Source: Pseudolysinimonas_A sp049651805 (GTDB taxonomy: Bacteria; Actinomycetota; Actinomycetes; Actinomycetales; Microbacteriaceae). Taken from it: DNA of 64,000 bases. Below the pieces are notes generated by a model. That model did not search any database. It was not told the origin of the DNA and saw only the letters and a list, made by a program, of their open reading frames with translations. The translations under genes were made by a program, and so were the position numbers. The DNA lies in contig NZ_JBASCU010000022.1 in the NCBI RefSeq assembly GCF_049651805.1, positions 6,476 to 70,475 on the forward strand. The letters are read 5' to 3'. This document shows positions 1 through 8,153 of the stretch, in pieces (the stretch's first letter is position 1; each line of letters begins with the position of its first letter).

Positions 1-2
1 CC

Positions 3-683
3 ACCGACCCGCTGAGCTTCCGGCAACTGTTCGCGGCGCTGTTCGACAACAAGCCGCTGCTGTCGGTGCTCGCGGGTTCGGTGCTCGGTGCCGGCCGCTA
101 CGTGGTGCAGGCCGGTGGCGCGGTCTTCGTCGTCATCGCGTACAACGACGAGACCGTCTTCACGATCGTTGGCGCCGGAATCATCGGCGGCATGGTGATC
201 GCCTCGCTGACCACCCCGCTGCTGATGCGGCGCTTTTCCGGGCGCACCCTCATCCTGTTCAGCAGCTTCGCCGGCGCTGCCGTCTACATCGCAATGTACG
301 TCGTGGGTTTCGAGAACCTCCTGGTGATGACGTCGTTCATCTTCCTCACCGGCCTGCTGCTCGGCGTGTTTCTCGTGTCGCAGACCACGATGATCGCGGA
401 TGCCGTCGACCGCGCCGAAGAGACCACCGGCGTCCGCAACGACGGCATCTCGTTCGCGACGCTGACCTTCGTGACGAAGGTGATGAGCGCCCTCTCGGTG
501 CTGCTTTTCGGCATCTTCGTCGTGCTCGCCGGGTACGAGGAAGGGGTCGTCGTGACCCCCGAGATGCAACACACGGTGTGGATCGCGATCACCCTCGTGC
601 CTGCGGCATCCTGCCTGTTGTCGGCGATCCCGTTCTGGCGCTATCGGCTCGAAGCAGAAAGTTACTCAACCGTTACCGAATAA
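3..683 (+). CDS. GPH-family sugar:cation symporter, C-terminal part
   Basis: The frame is open at the window edge, so the start lies upstream; about 226 codons are visible. The protein is strongly hydrophobic with about five membrane segments. The stretch DAVDRAEETTGVRNDGISF followed by a Lys in the next helix matches the cytoplasmic D-x3-E-x2-TG-x-R-x-[DE]-G signature of the MelB/XylP-type glycoside-pentoside-hexuronide symporters. It would import a sugar or glycoside with a cation across the plasma membrane. It ends about 90 bp before the sugar ABC cluster on the same strand, so it may belong to the same pentoside- or glycoside-use locus. The substrate cannot be read from this fragment. Confidence 0.8.
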   Translation, partial: TDPLSFRQLFAALFDNKPLLSVLAGSVLGAGRYVVQAGGAVFVVIAYNDETVFTIVGAGIIGGMVIASLTTPLLMRRFSGRTLILFSSFAGAAVYIAMYVVGFENLLVMTSFIFLTGLLLGVFLVSQTTMIADAVDRAEETTGVRNDGISFATLTFVTKVMSALSVLLFGIFVVLAGYEEGVVVTPEMQHTVWIAITLVPAASCLLSAIPFWRYRLEAESYSTVTE

Positions 684-774
684 GTTCGCTCTCACGACAA
701 ACTGGGATCACCTCGCCGACGACGACGAGGTACCACGAGGGGTCACCTCACTTTCGATGAAGAAGGGGAGAACC

Positions 775-1824
775 GTGAAGCGTGCTTCATTGATCTCCGT
801 CGTTGCGATGGCAAGCCTTTCGGCCATCGCTCTGGCTGGCTGTGCGAGCGGGAACGGCGGTGGCGACGCGACGGCAACGCGCGCCTGCGTCATCCTGCCC
901 GACGCCGCGTCATCCCCCCGCTGGGAGACGCTCGACCGCAAGTACCTGCAGGAAGGCCTGGAGGCCGCCGGCTTCGAGGTCGACATCCAGAACGCGCAGG
1001 GCGACACCAACAAGTACGCGACCATCGCCGACCAGCAGCTCACGCAGGGCTGCGGCGTCATGCTGCTCGTCGACCATCAGGGGGCCGGTGCCGGCGTCGC
1101 CGAGAAGGCGTCCGCTGAAGGTATCCCGGTCATCGCCTACGATCGTCCGATCGCCGGTGCCGACTACTACGTGTCGTTCGACAACTTCCAGGTCGGCGCG
1201 CTCGAAGGGCAGTCGATCGTCGACGGCCTCGAGGCGGCCGGCAAGGATCCCGCCACGGCGGTCGTCGTCTACATGGGCGGTGACCCGGCCGACGGCAATG
1301 CCGCGATGTTCCGCGCCGGTGCCGTGAGCGTCATGGAGGAAGCGGGCATCACCGCCGCCGCCGAGCCGCCCGGAATCTGGGATGGCGACGTGTCGGCGAC
1401 CAACTTCGAGCAGGCGCTGACCTCGCTCGGTGGCCAGGTCGACGCGGTCTGGGCTGCCAACGACACCAACGCGGCGGGCGTCATCACGATCCTCGACAAG
1501 AACGGCCTCACCGTTCCGGTCTCGGGTCAGGATGCGTCGATCGCCGGCCTGCAGAACGTGCTTCTCGGCAAGCAGACCGCCACGGTCTACAAGCCGGTGA
1601 AGCTCGAGGCCGACGCCGCCGTCGAGACCGCGGTCGCACTGCTCAAGGGCGAGACCCCGGAAGCCGACCAGGAGCTCGAAGACGGAACGCCGTACATCGC
1701 GGTCGACCCGGTTCTCGTCGGACCAGACCAGGTGAAGGACGTCGTCGACGCCGGTGACGCCGCGGTGGCGGAACTGTGCACGGGCGACGTCGCCGCGAAG
1801 TGTGAAGAATACGGGATCAGCTGA
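775..1824 (+). CDS. XylF-type sugar ABC transporter substrate-binding lipoprotein
   Basis: This is a periplasmic-binding-protein type I lipoprotein of 349 residues. The N-terminus MKRASLISVV leads into a lipobox LAGC with the lipidated Cys at residue 23. The core carries the XylF-like signatures AYDRPIAGADYYVSFDN and GGDPADGNAAMF. I chose GTG at 775, which follows the purine-rich GAAGGGGAG at 762-770; an in-frame ATG at 757 would add six residues and has a poorer site. ATPase and permease genes follow, making a complete importer. A GC-rich stem-loop directly after the stop probably keeps this message more abundant than the rest. Xylose or a related pentose is the family expectation, not proven here. 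Confidence 0.88.
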   Translation: MKRASLISVVAMASLSAIALAGCASGNGGGDATATRACVILPDAASSPRWETLDRKYLQEGLEAAGFEVDIQNAQGDTNKYATIADQQLTQGCGVMLLVDHQGAGAGVAEKASAEGIPVIAYDRPIAGADYYVSFDNFQVGALEGQSIVDGLEAAGKDPATAVVVYMGGDPADGNAAMFRAGAVSVMEEAGITAAAEPPGIWDGDVSATNFEQALTSLGGQVDAVWAANDTNAAGVITILDKNGLTVPVSGQDASIAGLQNVLLGKQTATVYKPVKLEADAAVETAVALLKGETPEADQELEDGTPYIAVDPVLVGPDQVKDVVDAGDAAVAELCTGDVAAKCEEYGIS

Positions 1825-1846
1825 TCTAGCTGGACTCAGTGAAGTA

Positions 1847-1890
1847 CCGGGGCTCCGGGCTAGGCCACACGGCCGAACCCGGGGCCCCGG
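1847..1890 (+). other. Intercistronic stem-loop after the binding-protein gene
   Basis: Thirteen-base arms 1847-1859 and 1878-1890 pair with a single G-T wobble around an 18-base loop. There is no T-run. It lies between binding-protein and ATPase genes, where such hairpins usually stabilise the upstream message or lower readthrough. Confidence 0.6.
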
Positions 1891-1955
1891 CTACATCCCG
1901 GCAGGTGTACGGTCGCGTCAGGCGCGAACACAGACGTTCGAAAGGAACAACAGGC

Positions 1956-2708
1956 ATGGATGTGCCGATCATCGAGTTGACCGGAGTCATCAAGAGCTTC
2001 GGGCCCGTGAGCGTGCTCAAGGGAGTCGACCTCAAGGCCTACCCGGGCAAGGTCACCGCCCTCGTCGGAGACAACGGTGCCGGCAAGTCGACCCTCATCA
2101 AGGGGCTCGCCGGTGTACAGCCCTACGACGCGGGCAGCGTGCGGTTCGACGGCGAAGAAGTGGTGCTGCACACGCCGCGTCAGGCCGCCGCCCTCGGCAT
2201 CGAGGTCGTGTACCAAGACCTGGCGCTGAGCGACAACCTCGACATCGTTCAGAACATGTTCCTCGGTCGGGAAGAGACCAAATGGGGCACCTTCGACGAA
2301 GGCCTCATGGAGAAGGAAGCCTCCGACACCCTGCGCTCGCTCTCGGTGCGCACCGTCAAGTCGGTGCGGCAGAAGGTCTCGTCGCTCTCCGGCGGCCAGC
2401 GGCAGACGGTCGCGATCGCCCGCGCCGTGCTCAAGAAGGCGCGCGTCGTCATCCTCGACGAACCAACCGCCGCCCTCGGCGTCGCCCAGACCGAGCAGGT
2501 GCTCAACCTGGTGAAGCGACTCGCCGAGCAGGGCGTTGCCGTCATCATCATCAGCCACAACCTCGCCGACGTCTTCGAGGTCGCCGACTACATCAGCGTG
2601 CTCTACCTGGGTCAGATGGTCGCGGAGCTCGAGACCGGGAGGACGTCGCGTGACGACGTCGTCGGCTACATCACGGGAACGAAGACCTTCGAGGGAGCCC
2701 CGGCATGA
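1956..2708 (+). CDS. Sugar ABC transporter ATP-binding protein (single NBD, XylG/FrcA-like)
   Basis: This 250-residue ATPase energises the importer. Walker A GDNGAGKST is at residues 38-46, the signature is LSGGQRQ, and Walker B is VVILDEPTAALG. The switch region reads SHN rather than the usual SH followed by D. The ATG at 1956 is preceded by AAAGGA; the frame is open further upstream but that part is not protein-like and runs through the stem-loop. Only one nucleotide-binding domain is present, unlike the tandem RbsA/XylG arrangement, so the active transporter would be a homodimer as in the FrcA type. It overlaps the permease gene by four bases (ATGA), indicating translational coupling. Confidence 0.9.
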   Translation: MDVPIIELTGVIKSFGPVSVLKGVDLKAYPGKVTALVGDNGAGKSTLIKGLAGVQPYDAGSVRFDGEEVVLHTPRQAAALGIEVVYQDLALSDNLDIVQNMFLGREETKWGTFDEGLMEKEASDTLRSLSVRTVKSVRQKVSSLSGGQRQTVAIARAVLKKARVVILDEPTAALGVAQTEQVLNLVKRLAEQGVAVIIISHNLADVFEVADYISVLYLGQMVAELETGRTSRDDVVGYITGTKTFEGAPA

Positions 2709-4012
2709 GCCACCAGCACGACGGCACGGCGACCGGTCACCTGCCGGCGGCAACCGACCTCATCGGCAGCGGCCAGGAGGGCTCGCTCGGCGACCAGGTG
2801 AAGGCTTGGTTGCAGCGCGTGCGCGGCGGCGACATGGGCGCCTTGCCCGCAGTCGGCGGCTTCATCGTCCTGAGCATCATGTTCTCGATCCTCAGCCCGT
2901 TCTTCCTCACTGAACGCAACTTCGCCAACCTCATGACCCAGGCCGCGACGCTCGTCATGCTGGGCATGGCGCTGGTCTTCGTCATCCTGCTCGGTGAGAT
3001 CGACCTGTCCGCCGGGGTGACCGCCGGCGTCTCGGCGGGCATCTTCATCGTGCTGATCAACGTGCAGGGCATCAACTGGATCGTGGCACTCGTCGTCGCG
3101 TTCGCCGTCGGCCTCGTGATCGGCACGTTCATCGGGTTCTTCGTCGCGAAAGTCGGCATCCCCTCGTTCGTGGTCACCCTGGGTCTCTTCCTCGGCTTGC
3201 AGGGCGTGCAGCTCATCGTCATCGGATCGGGCGGCCTGTACCGCGTGCAGGTTCCTGAGATCCTGGCGATCCAGAACAAGAACCTGCCGGGTTGGGCAGG
3301 CTGGGCACTGCTCGCGATCGTGATCGCGATCTCTGCCGCGACGTCCTTCTGGGATCGCGCCCGGCGGGCCCGCGCGGGGGTGCCGAATCGCACCGTCGCG
3401 CTGGTCTTCGCCAAGCTCGGCGCCATCCTCGTGCTCGGTGGCCTCGCGGTCTTCCTGCTCAACCGCAACCGCGGTCAGGCCGGCACGGTGCTCAACGGCG
3501 AGACGATCGGCGGCAACATCGTCGTGGGCGTGCCGATCGTCGTGCCGCTCGTGCTCGCGATTCTCTGGGCGGGCACCTTCGTACTCGACCGCACCAAGTA
3601 CGGCCGCTACATCTACGCGATCGGCGGCAACGCCGAAGCCGCACGACGCGCGGGCATCAAGATCGTGTTCATCCGTTGGACCGCATTCATGGTGTGCTCG
3701 ACCCTCGCCGTCGTCGCCGGCATCTTCTCGATCTCGAAAGTGGGATCGGTGGATGCCACCACCGGTCGCGATCTCGTGCTCTCGGGTGTGGCAGCAGCTG
3801 TCGTCGGCGGGGTGAGCCTGTTCGGCGGACGCGGCCGCCTCATCCACGCCGCCGTCGGCGCGCTCGTGATCGCCGTCATCACCAACGGCCTCGGCCTGCT
3901 CAACTTGCCGGCCGGCGTGAACTACGCCGTCACCGGTGGCGTGCTGATCCTCGCGGCGACCGTCGACGCGGTCTCGCGCAAGCGCGCCGGCGGGTCGGTT
4001 CTGCGAACCTGA
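2705..4012 (+). CDS. Sugar ABC transporter permease (XylH-like)
   Basis: This 435-residue inner-membrane permease belongs to the branched-chain amino acid/ribose permease family (BPD_transp_2). Hydrophobic helices alternate with short loops. The motif GEIDLSAG near residue 100 and GGNAEAARRAGI in the cytoplasmic coupling loop are hallmarks of RbsC/XylH. A long polar insert containing WDRARRARAG in the middle is typical of the larger XylH/GguB members. It is the last gene of the three-gene importer and is coupled to the ATPase by a four-base overlap. A palindromic repeat pair follows its stop and probably ends transcription. Confidence 0.9.
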   Translation: MSHQHDGTATGHLPAATDLIGSGQEGSLGDQVKAWLQRVRGGDMGALPAVGGFIVLSIMFSILSPFFLTERNFANLMTQAATLVMLGMALVFVILLGEIDLSAGVTAGVSAGIFIVLINVQGINWIVALVVAFAVGLVIGTFIGFFVAKVGIPSFVVTLGLFLGLQGVQLIVIGSGGLYRVQVPEILAIQNKNLPGWAGWALLAIVIAISAATSFWDRARRARAGVPNRTVALVFAKLGAILVLGGLAVFLLNRNRGQAGTVLNGETIGGNIVVGVPIVVPLVLAILWAGTFVLDRTKYGRYIYAIGGNAEAARRAGIKIVFIRWTAFMVCSTLAVVAGIFSISKVGSVDATTGRDLVLSGVAAAVVGGVSLFGGRGRLIHAAVGALVIAVITNGLGLLNLPAGVNYAVTGGVLILAATVDAVSRKRAGGSVLRT

Positions 4013-4023
4013 CCCTATTCGTC

Positions 4024-4100
4024 GGTCGAGTAGCCGCGCAGCGGCGTGTCGAGACCATCGCCGCAGGTCTCGACACGCGCCCTTCGGGCGCTACTCGACC
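4024..4100. repeat. Inverted GGTCGAGTAGC...GTGTCGAGACC repeat pair
   Basis: The left unit 4024-4056 begins GGTCGAGTAGC and ends GTGTCGAGACC; the right unit 4066-4100 is its near-complement. Together they can fold into a long hairpin after the permease gene. The same element recurs in three units at 63.67-63.87 kb. It resembles the intergenic palindromic repeats common in Microbacteriaceae chromosomes, which often sit at transcript ends. Confidence 0.8.
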
Positions 4101-4123
4101 ACCGAGGGATCGGGGCGCCGAGC

Positions 4124-4129
4124 TAGCCT
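4124..4129 (+). promoter_or_regulatory. -10 box TAGCCT, leaderless start of 4136
   Basis: TAGCCT lies exactly six bases before the ATG at 4136, so transcription is expected to begin at the start codon. The GAAGG touching the ATG is too close to act as a ribosome-binding site. Confidence 0.5.
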
Positions 4130-4135
4130 CGAAGG

Positions 4136-4909
4136 ATGAGCACGAACGAGAAGGCCCTGGCGCTGGGGGCGCTGCACGAAGCCCCCGAGATCCTGCGGGT
4201 CGTCAACGTCTGGGATGCCATCAGCGCGAAGGTCGTCGCCGACCTGCCCGGCACGAAGGCACTCGCGACGGCGGGACATTCGATCGCCGCGAGCCGCGGA
4301 TACAAAGACGGCGGGATGCCGCTCGACGTGGCGCTCGATGGAGCGCGCATCATTGCCGAAGCGGTCGACTTGCCCGTGTCAGCCGACCTCGACGACGGGT
4401 ACGACGACCCGGCCGAGACCATCCGCCGCGCGATCGGTTTCGGCATCGTCGGGGCGAACGTCGAAGACCGGATGCGACCCTTCGACGAGTCGGTCGCCCG
4501 CGTCGCCGCGATCACGGCCGCCGCCGAGAAGGAGGGGGTCGCCTTCCAGCTCAACGCCCGAACGGATGCCCTCACGCCGCGCAGCGGCGACATCCCGCTG
4601 GAACAGAAGATCGCCGAGGCCATCGCCCGCGGCAAGGCGTTCCTCGACAACGGCGCGGCTCTCGTGTTCGTGCCAGGGGGCCATCCGGGGGAGGTCGTGG
4701 AACAGCTGGTCGCCGGTATCGGTCGAGGCAGGGTCTCGGTGATCGGGTCTCCGGGGGCGCTGCCTGCCGCCGAGTACGAAGCCCTCGGGGTGGCGCGCAT
4801 CTCTTACGGGCCTTTCACCCAGCGCGTGGCGCTGCGGGCGCTCCGCGATCTCGCCACCGACCTCTACGGCACCGGCGTCATCCCCGAGGACACCCCCGCG
4901 CTCAACTGA
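4136..4909 (+). CDS. Isocitrate lyase/PEP mutase family protein
   Basis: This 257-residue protein has the PEP mutase/isocitrate lyase barrel. NVWDA at residues 24-28 opens the barrel, SADLDDGYDD at about 82-91 holds the Mg-binding Asp residues, and GANVEDR and LNARTDAL follow. The family cleaves or forms C-C or C-P bonds next to a carboxylate (oxaloacetate hydrolase, 2-methylisocitrate lyase, phosphonate enzymes). The KKCGH-type motif of true isocitrate lyase is absent, so this is a short orphan member of unknown substrate. It appears to be monocistronic and leaderless and ends convergently, overlapping the next gene by eight bases. Confidence 0.82.
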   Translation: MSTNEKALALGALHEAPEILRVVNVWDAISAKVVADLPGTKALATAGHSIAASRGYKDGGMPLDVALDGARIIAEAVDLPVSADLDDGYDDPAETIRRAIGFGIVGANVEDRMRPFDESVARVAAITAAAEKEGVAFQLNARTDALTPRSGDIPLEQKIAEAIARGKAFLDNGAALVFVPGGHPGEVVEQLVAGIGRGRVSVIGSPGALPAAEYEALGVARISYGPFTQRVALRALRDLATDLYGTGVIPEDTPALN

Positions 4910-5327
4910 GCCCGCGGAGGGCATCCGCCAGCCAGCGTGCGTGTACGTGCCACGGGTCGCGGCCACCGGCGAGCGCCTCGATGTGCGTGCGCAGCGGTGG
5001 GGTGAGCGCGAACCACTCGGAGGTGCCGAGCCGGTCGTCGGCGAACTCCGCGTGACGGGAACGCTCGACCGTGCGATCCCCGAGCTCGAACGCGAGCACC
5101 TCTTCGTGCAACAGCGCGCCGAACCGCTGGCGCGGGTTGAACGTCGTGCCGATCTTCACGCGCTCGCCGAACCGCAGGTAGTAGACGACGTCGACGCGCG
5201 GCAACGGCAGCCCGGGGTCGATGTACTCCCCGACCCGCCAGCCGCACACCGCGCACACCCACCCGGTCGGGGTGCGCACGCCCGAGCGCGACCCGCACAC
5301 GCGACACGGGGACTCGAGGGCATCCAC
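4902..5327 (-). CDS. GIY-YIG-like (T5orf172/MUG113) protein with N-terminal zinc ribbon
   Basis: This 141-residue protein has two parts. Cys8, Cys11, Cys25 and Cys28 form a CxxC...CxxC zinc ribbon. The segment VYYLRFGERVKIG at about residues 47-60 and the following NPRQRFGAL match the T5orf172/MUG113 branch of the GIY-YIG nuclease fold, in which the GIY and YIG motifs are replaced by YYL and KIG. Such proteins occur in phages and bacteria and are thought to bind or cut DNA; no function is proven for the stand-alone form. The gene is convergent with the PEP mutase family gene and appears to be single. Confidence 0.75.
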   Translation of the reverse strand: MDALESPCRVCGSRSGVRTPTGWVCAVCGWRVGEYIDPGLPLPRVDVVYYLRFGERVKIGTTFNPRQRFGALLHEEVLAFELGDRTVERSRHAEFADDRLGTSEWFALTPPLRTHIEALAGGRDPWHVHARWLADALRGLS

Positions 5328-5439
5328 CCCACCATCGTCGCCCCGTCCGCCGACGATGCAAACCGTGCCGCGCTCGTCAAGCCCTCAGGCCCCATCGGCG
5401 GTGCGGCGTAACGTCGAGGCCTACCCCAAGGAGGATTCC

Positions 5440-5703
5440 ATGTACGGCAAATTGCTCTTCGTCGCCGGGCTCGGCGTCGGCTACCTCGTCGGAACGAGCC
5501 GCGGGCGCAAAGACTACGAGGTGCTGCGTCGCCGGGCGAGCGAGATCTGGCTCGATCCCCGCGTGCAGCGAGCCGCGAAGCAAGCCACCGACGCGGTCGA
5601 GAAGAACGTGCCGATGGGCGAAAAGGTCACCGAAGCCGTGGATGCCGCCACCACATCGGCGCGCGCGAACGTCAGGCCTTCTGGCAGCGCTGCCGCTTCG
5701 TGA
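5440..5703 (+). CDS. YtxH-like small protein
   Basis: The protein has 87 residues and begins with a hydrophobic glycine-rich segment (LLFVAGLGVGYLVGT) followed at once by RGRKDYEVLR, the actinobacterial YtxH-like pattern of a short membrane or glycine-zipper segment followed by an amphipathic helix. A strong AAGGAGG at 5428-5434, five bases before the ATG, fixes the start. YtxH-like proteins are associated with general stress or the cell envelope; no enzymatic role is apparent. The C-terminus is low-complexity Ala/Ser. It stands between two genes of unrelated function. Confidence 0.75.
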   Translation: MYGKLLFVAGLGVGYLVGTSRGRKDYEVLRRRASEIWLDPRVQRAAKQATDAVEKNVPMGEKVTEAVDAATTSARANVRPSGSAAAS

Positions 5704-5834
5704 CCGATCCCGCCCTCGCCCGCCGATGGATCGACGCACGTCGGCGGGCGGTGCGGGAACGGCTCACGGATGCCGAGACGCGCCTCGCCGCGGTGCACGA
5801 TGTGCGTCCCGTGCGCCGACGGGCGGGGCTGACT

Positions 5835-6530
5835 TCAGGCGGCGGCGTCGCCGGCCTCGGCTTCGCGATACGACGAGGTCACGACAATCGGCAGATGATC
5901 GGACGCCCCGCGCGGCAGCGTCTCGATGCCGTGGATCGTCATGCCGGCGCTCGTCGCGAAGTCGAAGTGCCCGCGCACGACCTTGTACCGGGTGTAGGTA
6001 CGCGCGTCGCTGAGGGTGAGGTCGTAGCCGCCCTTCAGCATCCTCGTTCCGAGTCGCGCCTTGCCGAGCGGGTAGTTGTAGTCACCCACCATCAGTGTCG
6101 GCAGCCCGGGACCCAACACGCGAAGCAGCTCGTGCGCCGAGGCGATCTGGTGTCGGCGCAGCGAGTTGAGCGCCGTGAGCGGTGAGGCGTGGAACGACGC
6201 CACGAGCAGTTCGCGGTCGTGCTCGACATCCCGCAGCCGCACCGCGAGCAACCGCTCGTGCGCGGGAGAGGCGATGCGGTCGTGCCACCCCTTCTTCAGC
6301 GCGAACGCCTTCGTCTCGAGCGACTCGAACCGATCGCGGCGGTGGTAGATCGCGAGCCCCAGCCGGTTGCGGTGCGTCGAGTCGGCGAGATGCAGCGGGC
6401 CGAGCTCAGCGGGCAGCGCGGTGGTCAGCGCCTCTTGAAGGCAGAGGATGTCGAGGTCGAACGCCTTGGTGAGGGCGACCAGCTCTCCCGCGGCCTTGTG
6501 CTTCTCGAGGTTGTAGCTGAGCGTGCGCAC
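5835..6530 (-). CDS. Endonuclease/exonuclease/phosphatase (EEP) family protein
   Basis: This is a 231-residue EEP-fold phosphodiesterase. The four family motifs are present: SYNLE (Asn7), LQEA (Glu33, metal ligand), GDYNYP, and SDHLPI at the C-terminus with the catalytic Asp-His pair. There is no signal peptide, so it acts in the cytoplasm. Family members hydrolyse DNA, phospholipid or phosphoester bonds; the substrate is not evident. The start ATG opens directly on the first strand of the fold. It is the last of a group of minus-strand genes, separated from the next upstream small gene by nine bases, so it is probably co-transcribed with it. Confidence 0.85.
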   Translation of the reverse strand: MRTLSYNLEKHKAAGELVALTKAFDLDILCLQEALTTALPAELGPLHLADSTHRNRLGLAIYHRRDRFESLETKAFALKKGWHDRIASPAHERLLAVRLRDVEHDRELLVASFHASPLTALNSLRRHQIASAHELLRVLGPGLPTLMVGDYNYPLGKARLGTRMLKGGYDLTLSDARTYTRYKVVRGHFDFATSAGMTIHGIETLPRGASDHLPIVVTSSYREAEAGDAAA

Positions 6531-6539
6531 CCTTCGACG

Positions 6540-6704
6540 CTACCCCTCGTCGATCGTCGCCCGTACGTCAGAGACCGTGAAGCCGTACCGCGCAGCGACG
6601 CTCGGCAGTTCCTTCAAACCCGCATCCACTGCGGCCTGGATCGTTGCCTTGTCGGTCGCGTCGCCGCTCACGGTGAGAGTGGCGTTGACGGTGTACTCGG
6701 TCAT
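6540..6704 (-). CDS. Small hypothetical protein (54 aa)
   Basis: A 54-codon frame starting MTEYTVNATLTVSG and ending DVRATIDEG has a clear ribosome-binding site (AAGGAG, seven bases before the ATG). The protein is acidic, without membrane segments, and looks like two beta strands followed by helices. I do not recognise the family. It lies nine bases upstream of the EEP gene, which suggests co-transcription, and downstream of a small membrane protein gene on the same strand. Confidence 0.65.
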   Translation of the reverse strand: MTEYTVNATLTVSGDATDKATIQAAVDAGLKELPSVAARYGFTVSDVRATIDEG

Positions 6705-6743
6705 CGGTGTTCTCCTTCGTTTCTCGTACGCGTCGGTTCACAT

Positions 6744-7067
6744 TCAGATCCAGTAGTCGACGAAGATCGCGACGATGCACAGGGTGGGCGCGATGAGGAA
6801 GAGCAGGATGCCGGCGCGGCTGAGCGCGGTGATGATCGCTGCGGAGCGGCGCGGTAGGGTCGCGAGGCCCAGGAGCGCCAGCGCGAGGCCGCCGAGGATG
6901 GCGCCCGCCCAGAACAGCGGCTCGATGCGGTTGTCCAAGGTGCCGCCGCCCCAGCCGGCGATGGTGATGCCGGCGACCACGACGGCCGCGGCGACCACTG
7001 CGGCCGCGAAGAGCACGACCGCTTTGCGTTCAGCCCGAACGACGTCGTCGACGAGTTCATCGCCCAT
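6744..7067 (-). CDS. Small membrane protein with three TM segments
   Basis: This 107-residue protein has three predicted membrane helices (about residues 17-38, 50-70 and 84-105). A basic loop RRSAAI between the second and third favours a cytoplasmic position there. It starts two bases after the stop of the 38-residue gene on the same strand, so the two are a translational unit. I do not recognise the family; function unknown. Confidence 0.7.
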   Translation of the reverse strand: MGDELVDDVVRAERKAVVLFAAAVVAAAVVVAGITIAGWGGGTLDNRIEPLFWAGAILGGLALALLGLATLPRRSAAIITALSRAGILLFLIAPTLCIVAIFVDYWI

Positions 7068-7069
7068 GG

Positions 7070-7186
7070 CTACTGCTCGTCGGAGCCGTCGTGCAGCGGC
7101 TCGGCAGGGCCGCCCGAGGCGGTGTCCTGCTCCGTCTCGGGGTTGTGGCTTTCTTGCTGGTTCGGAGGTTGGCGAATGTCAGACAT
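7070..7186 (-). CDS. Small acidic hydrophilic protein (38 aa)
   Basis: The frame encodes MSDIRQPPNQ and then a Glu/Asp/Pro-rich sequence ending DGSDEQ. It looks disordered and soluble. It ends two bases before the small membrane protein gene, which supports a shared message. A TACCGT box sits exactly six bases before the ATG, so it is probably translated from a leaderless transcript. No family is recognised. Confidence 0.55.
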   Translation of the reverse strand: MSDIRQPPNQQESHNPETEQDTASGGPAEPLHDGSDEQ

Positions 7187-7192
7187 GCCTCC

Positions 7193-7198
7193 ACGGTA
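7193..7198 (-). promoter_or_regulatory. -10 box TACCGT, leaderless start at 7186
   Basis: Read on the minus strand, TACCGT is followed by six bases (GGAGGC) and ATG. The GGAGG is too close to the ATG to serve as a Shine-Dalgarno site. Confidence 0.5.
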
Positions 7199-7328
7199 GG
7201 TCGGCCCGCCGTCCGTCGCGCAGGGGTTGACGCCAGTGGCTTCGCGGTGTCAGCGCGTCAGATCGTCGAGCCGGCGTCGGGGTCGCTGATTTGACGCAGC
7301 CAGAACAGCAGCCCGGGCGTCCGTCGGA

Positions 7329-8153
7329 TCAGTCCTTCAGTGCCCCGCCGGTCAGGCCGCTGGCGATGTAACGCTGCGCGAAGACGAGCAGGATGAGCGC
7401 CGGCACCGAGGCGATCACCGCGGTCGCCATCACGCCGTTCCAGTTCGTCGACTGCGCGCCGATGAATCGGAACAGCGACAAGGTGAAGGGCACCAGCTCG
7501 TTTCCCGTGGTCAGCGATCGGGCGAAGATGAAGTCGCCCCAGGCGAACAGGAACGAGAACAGCGCGCTCGTGACGATCGCGTTCCGGCTGAGCGGGATGA
7601 CGATCGCGACCAGCACCCGCAGTGGGCCGGCGCCGTCGATGCGGGCCGCTTCGAGCAACTCGTCGGGGATGCGCGAGATGAACGCACGCAGCACGATCAC
7701 CGACAGTGGCACGGCCGCGGTCGCGTTCGCCAGGATCAGGCCCGGGTAGGTATTGATGAGGCCGATGCGCGCGTAGAGCGCGAAGAGCGCCATCGTGAGC
7801 ACCACCGCCGGCAGCAGTTGCGCGATGAGCAGGGTGAACATCACCACTCCGCCGCCGCGCACCCGCAACTTGCCCATCGCGTAGGCGGCTGGGATCGAGA
7901 TCAGCAGCGCCAACACGGCGGTGCCCAGGCCGATGGCGATGCTCGTCATGAGGCTGGGCACCTGGCTCGACAGCGCGGACGTGTAGCCGGCGAGCGTCGG
8001 GTTCGCGGGAAATAGCGCCGGCCAGGGGCTCAACAGCTCGTTGCTCGGGGTGAGCGAGACGTTCACCATCCAGTAAAGCGGAAAGAGCATGATCGCCAGG
8101 ATCGTGACGCCGAACACCGTGTTCATCGCCCGCCGCAGCCGGCTGTCTCTCAC
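7329..8153 (-). CDS. Carbohydrate ABC transporter permease (MalG-like)
   Basis: This 274-residue permease has six hydrophobic helices and the EAA loop (EAARIDGAG) that docks to the ATPase, as in MalG/LacG/UgpE proteins. It overlaps the preceding MalF-like gene by four bases and is the last gene of the importer. No ATPase gene is present here; actinobacterial importers of this class usually share the unlinked MsiK-type ATPase. It transports the same unknown sugar as its two neighbours. Confidence 0.9.
   Translation of the reverse strand: MRDSRLRRAMNTVFGVTILAIMLFPLYWMVNVSLTPSNELLSPWPALFPANPTLAGYTSALSSQVPSLMTSIAIGLGTAVLALLISIPAAYAMGKLRVRGGGVVMFTLLIAQLLPAVVLTMALFALYARIGLINTYPGLILANATAAVPLSVIVLRAFISRIPDELLEAARIDGAGPLRVLVAIVIPLSRNAIVTSALFSFLFAWGDFIFARSLTTGNELVPFTLSLFRFIGAQSTNWNGVMATAVIASVPALILLVFAQRYIASGLTGGALKD

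Noticed and set aside
2666..3847. A 393-codon minus-strand frame antisense to the XylH-like permease
   Set aside because: Composition is His/Asp/Glu/Arg-rich without any motif, as expected for the reverse of a hydrophobic protein.
5700..5834. Possible short gene starting at GTG 5700, overlapping the YtxH-like stop (MTDPALARRW...)
   Set aside because: The junction looks coupled, but the frame runs antisense through the EEP gene after about 45 codons, is Arg-rich and has no family match.
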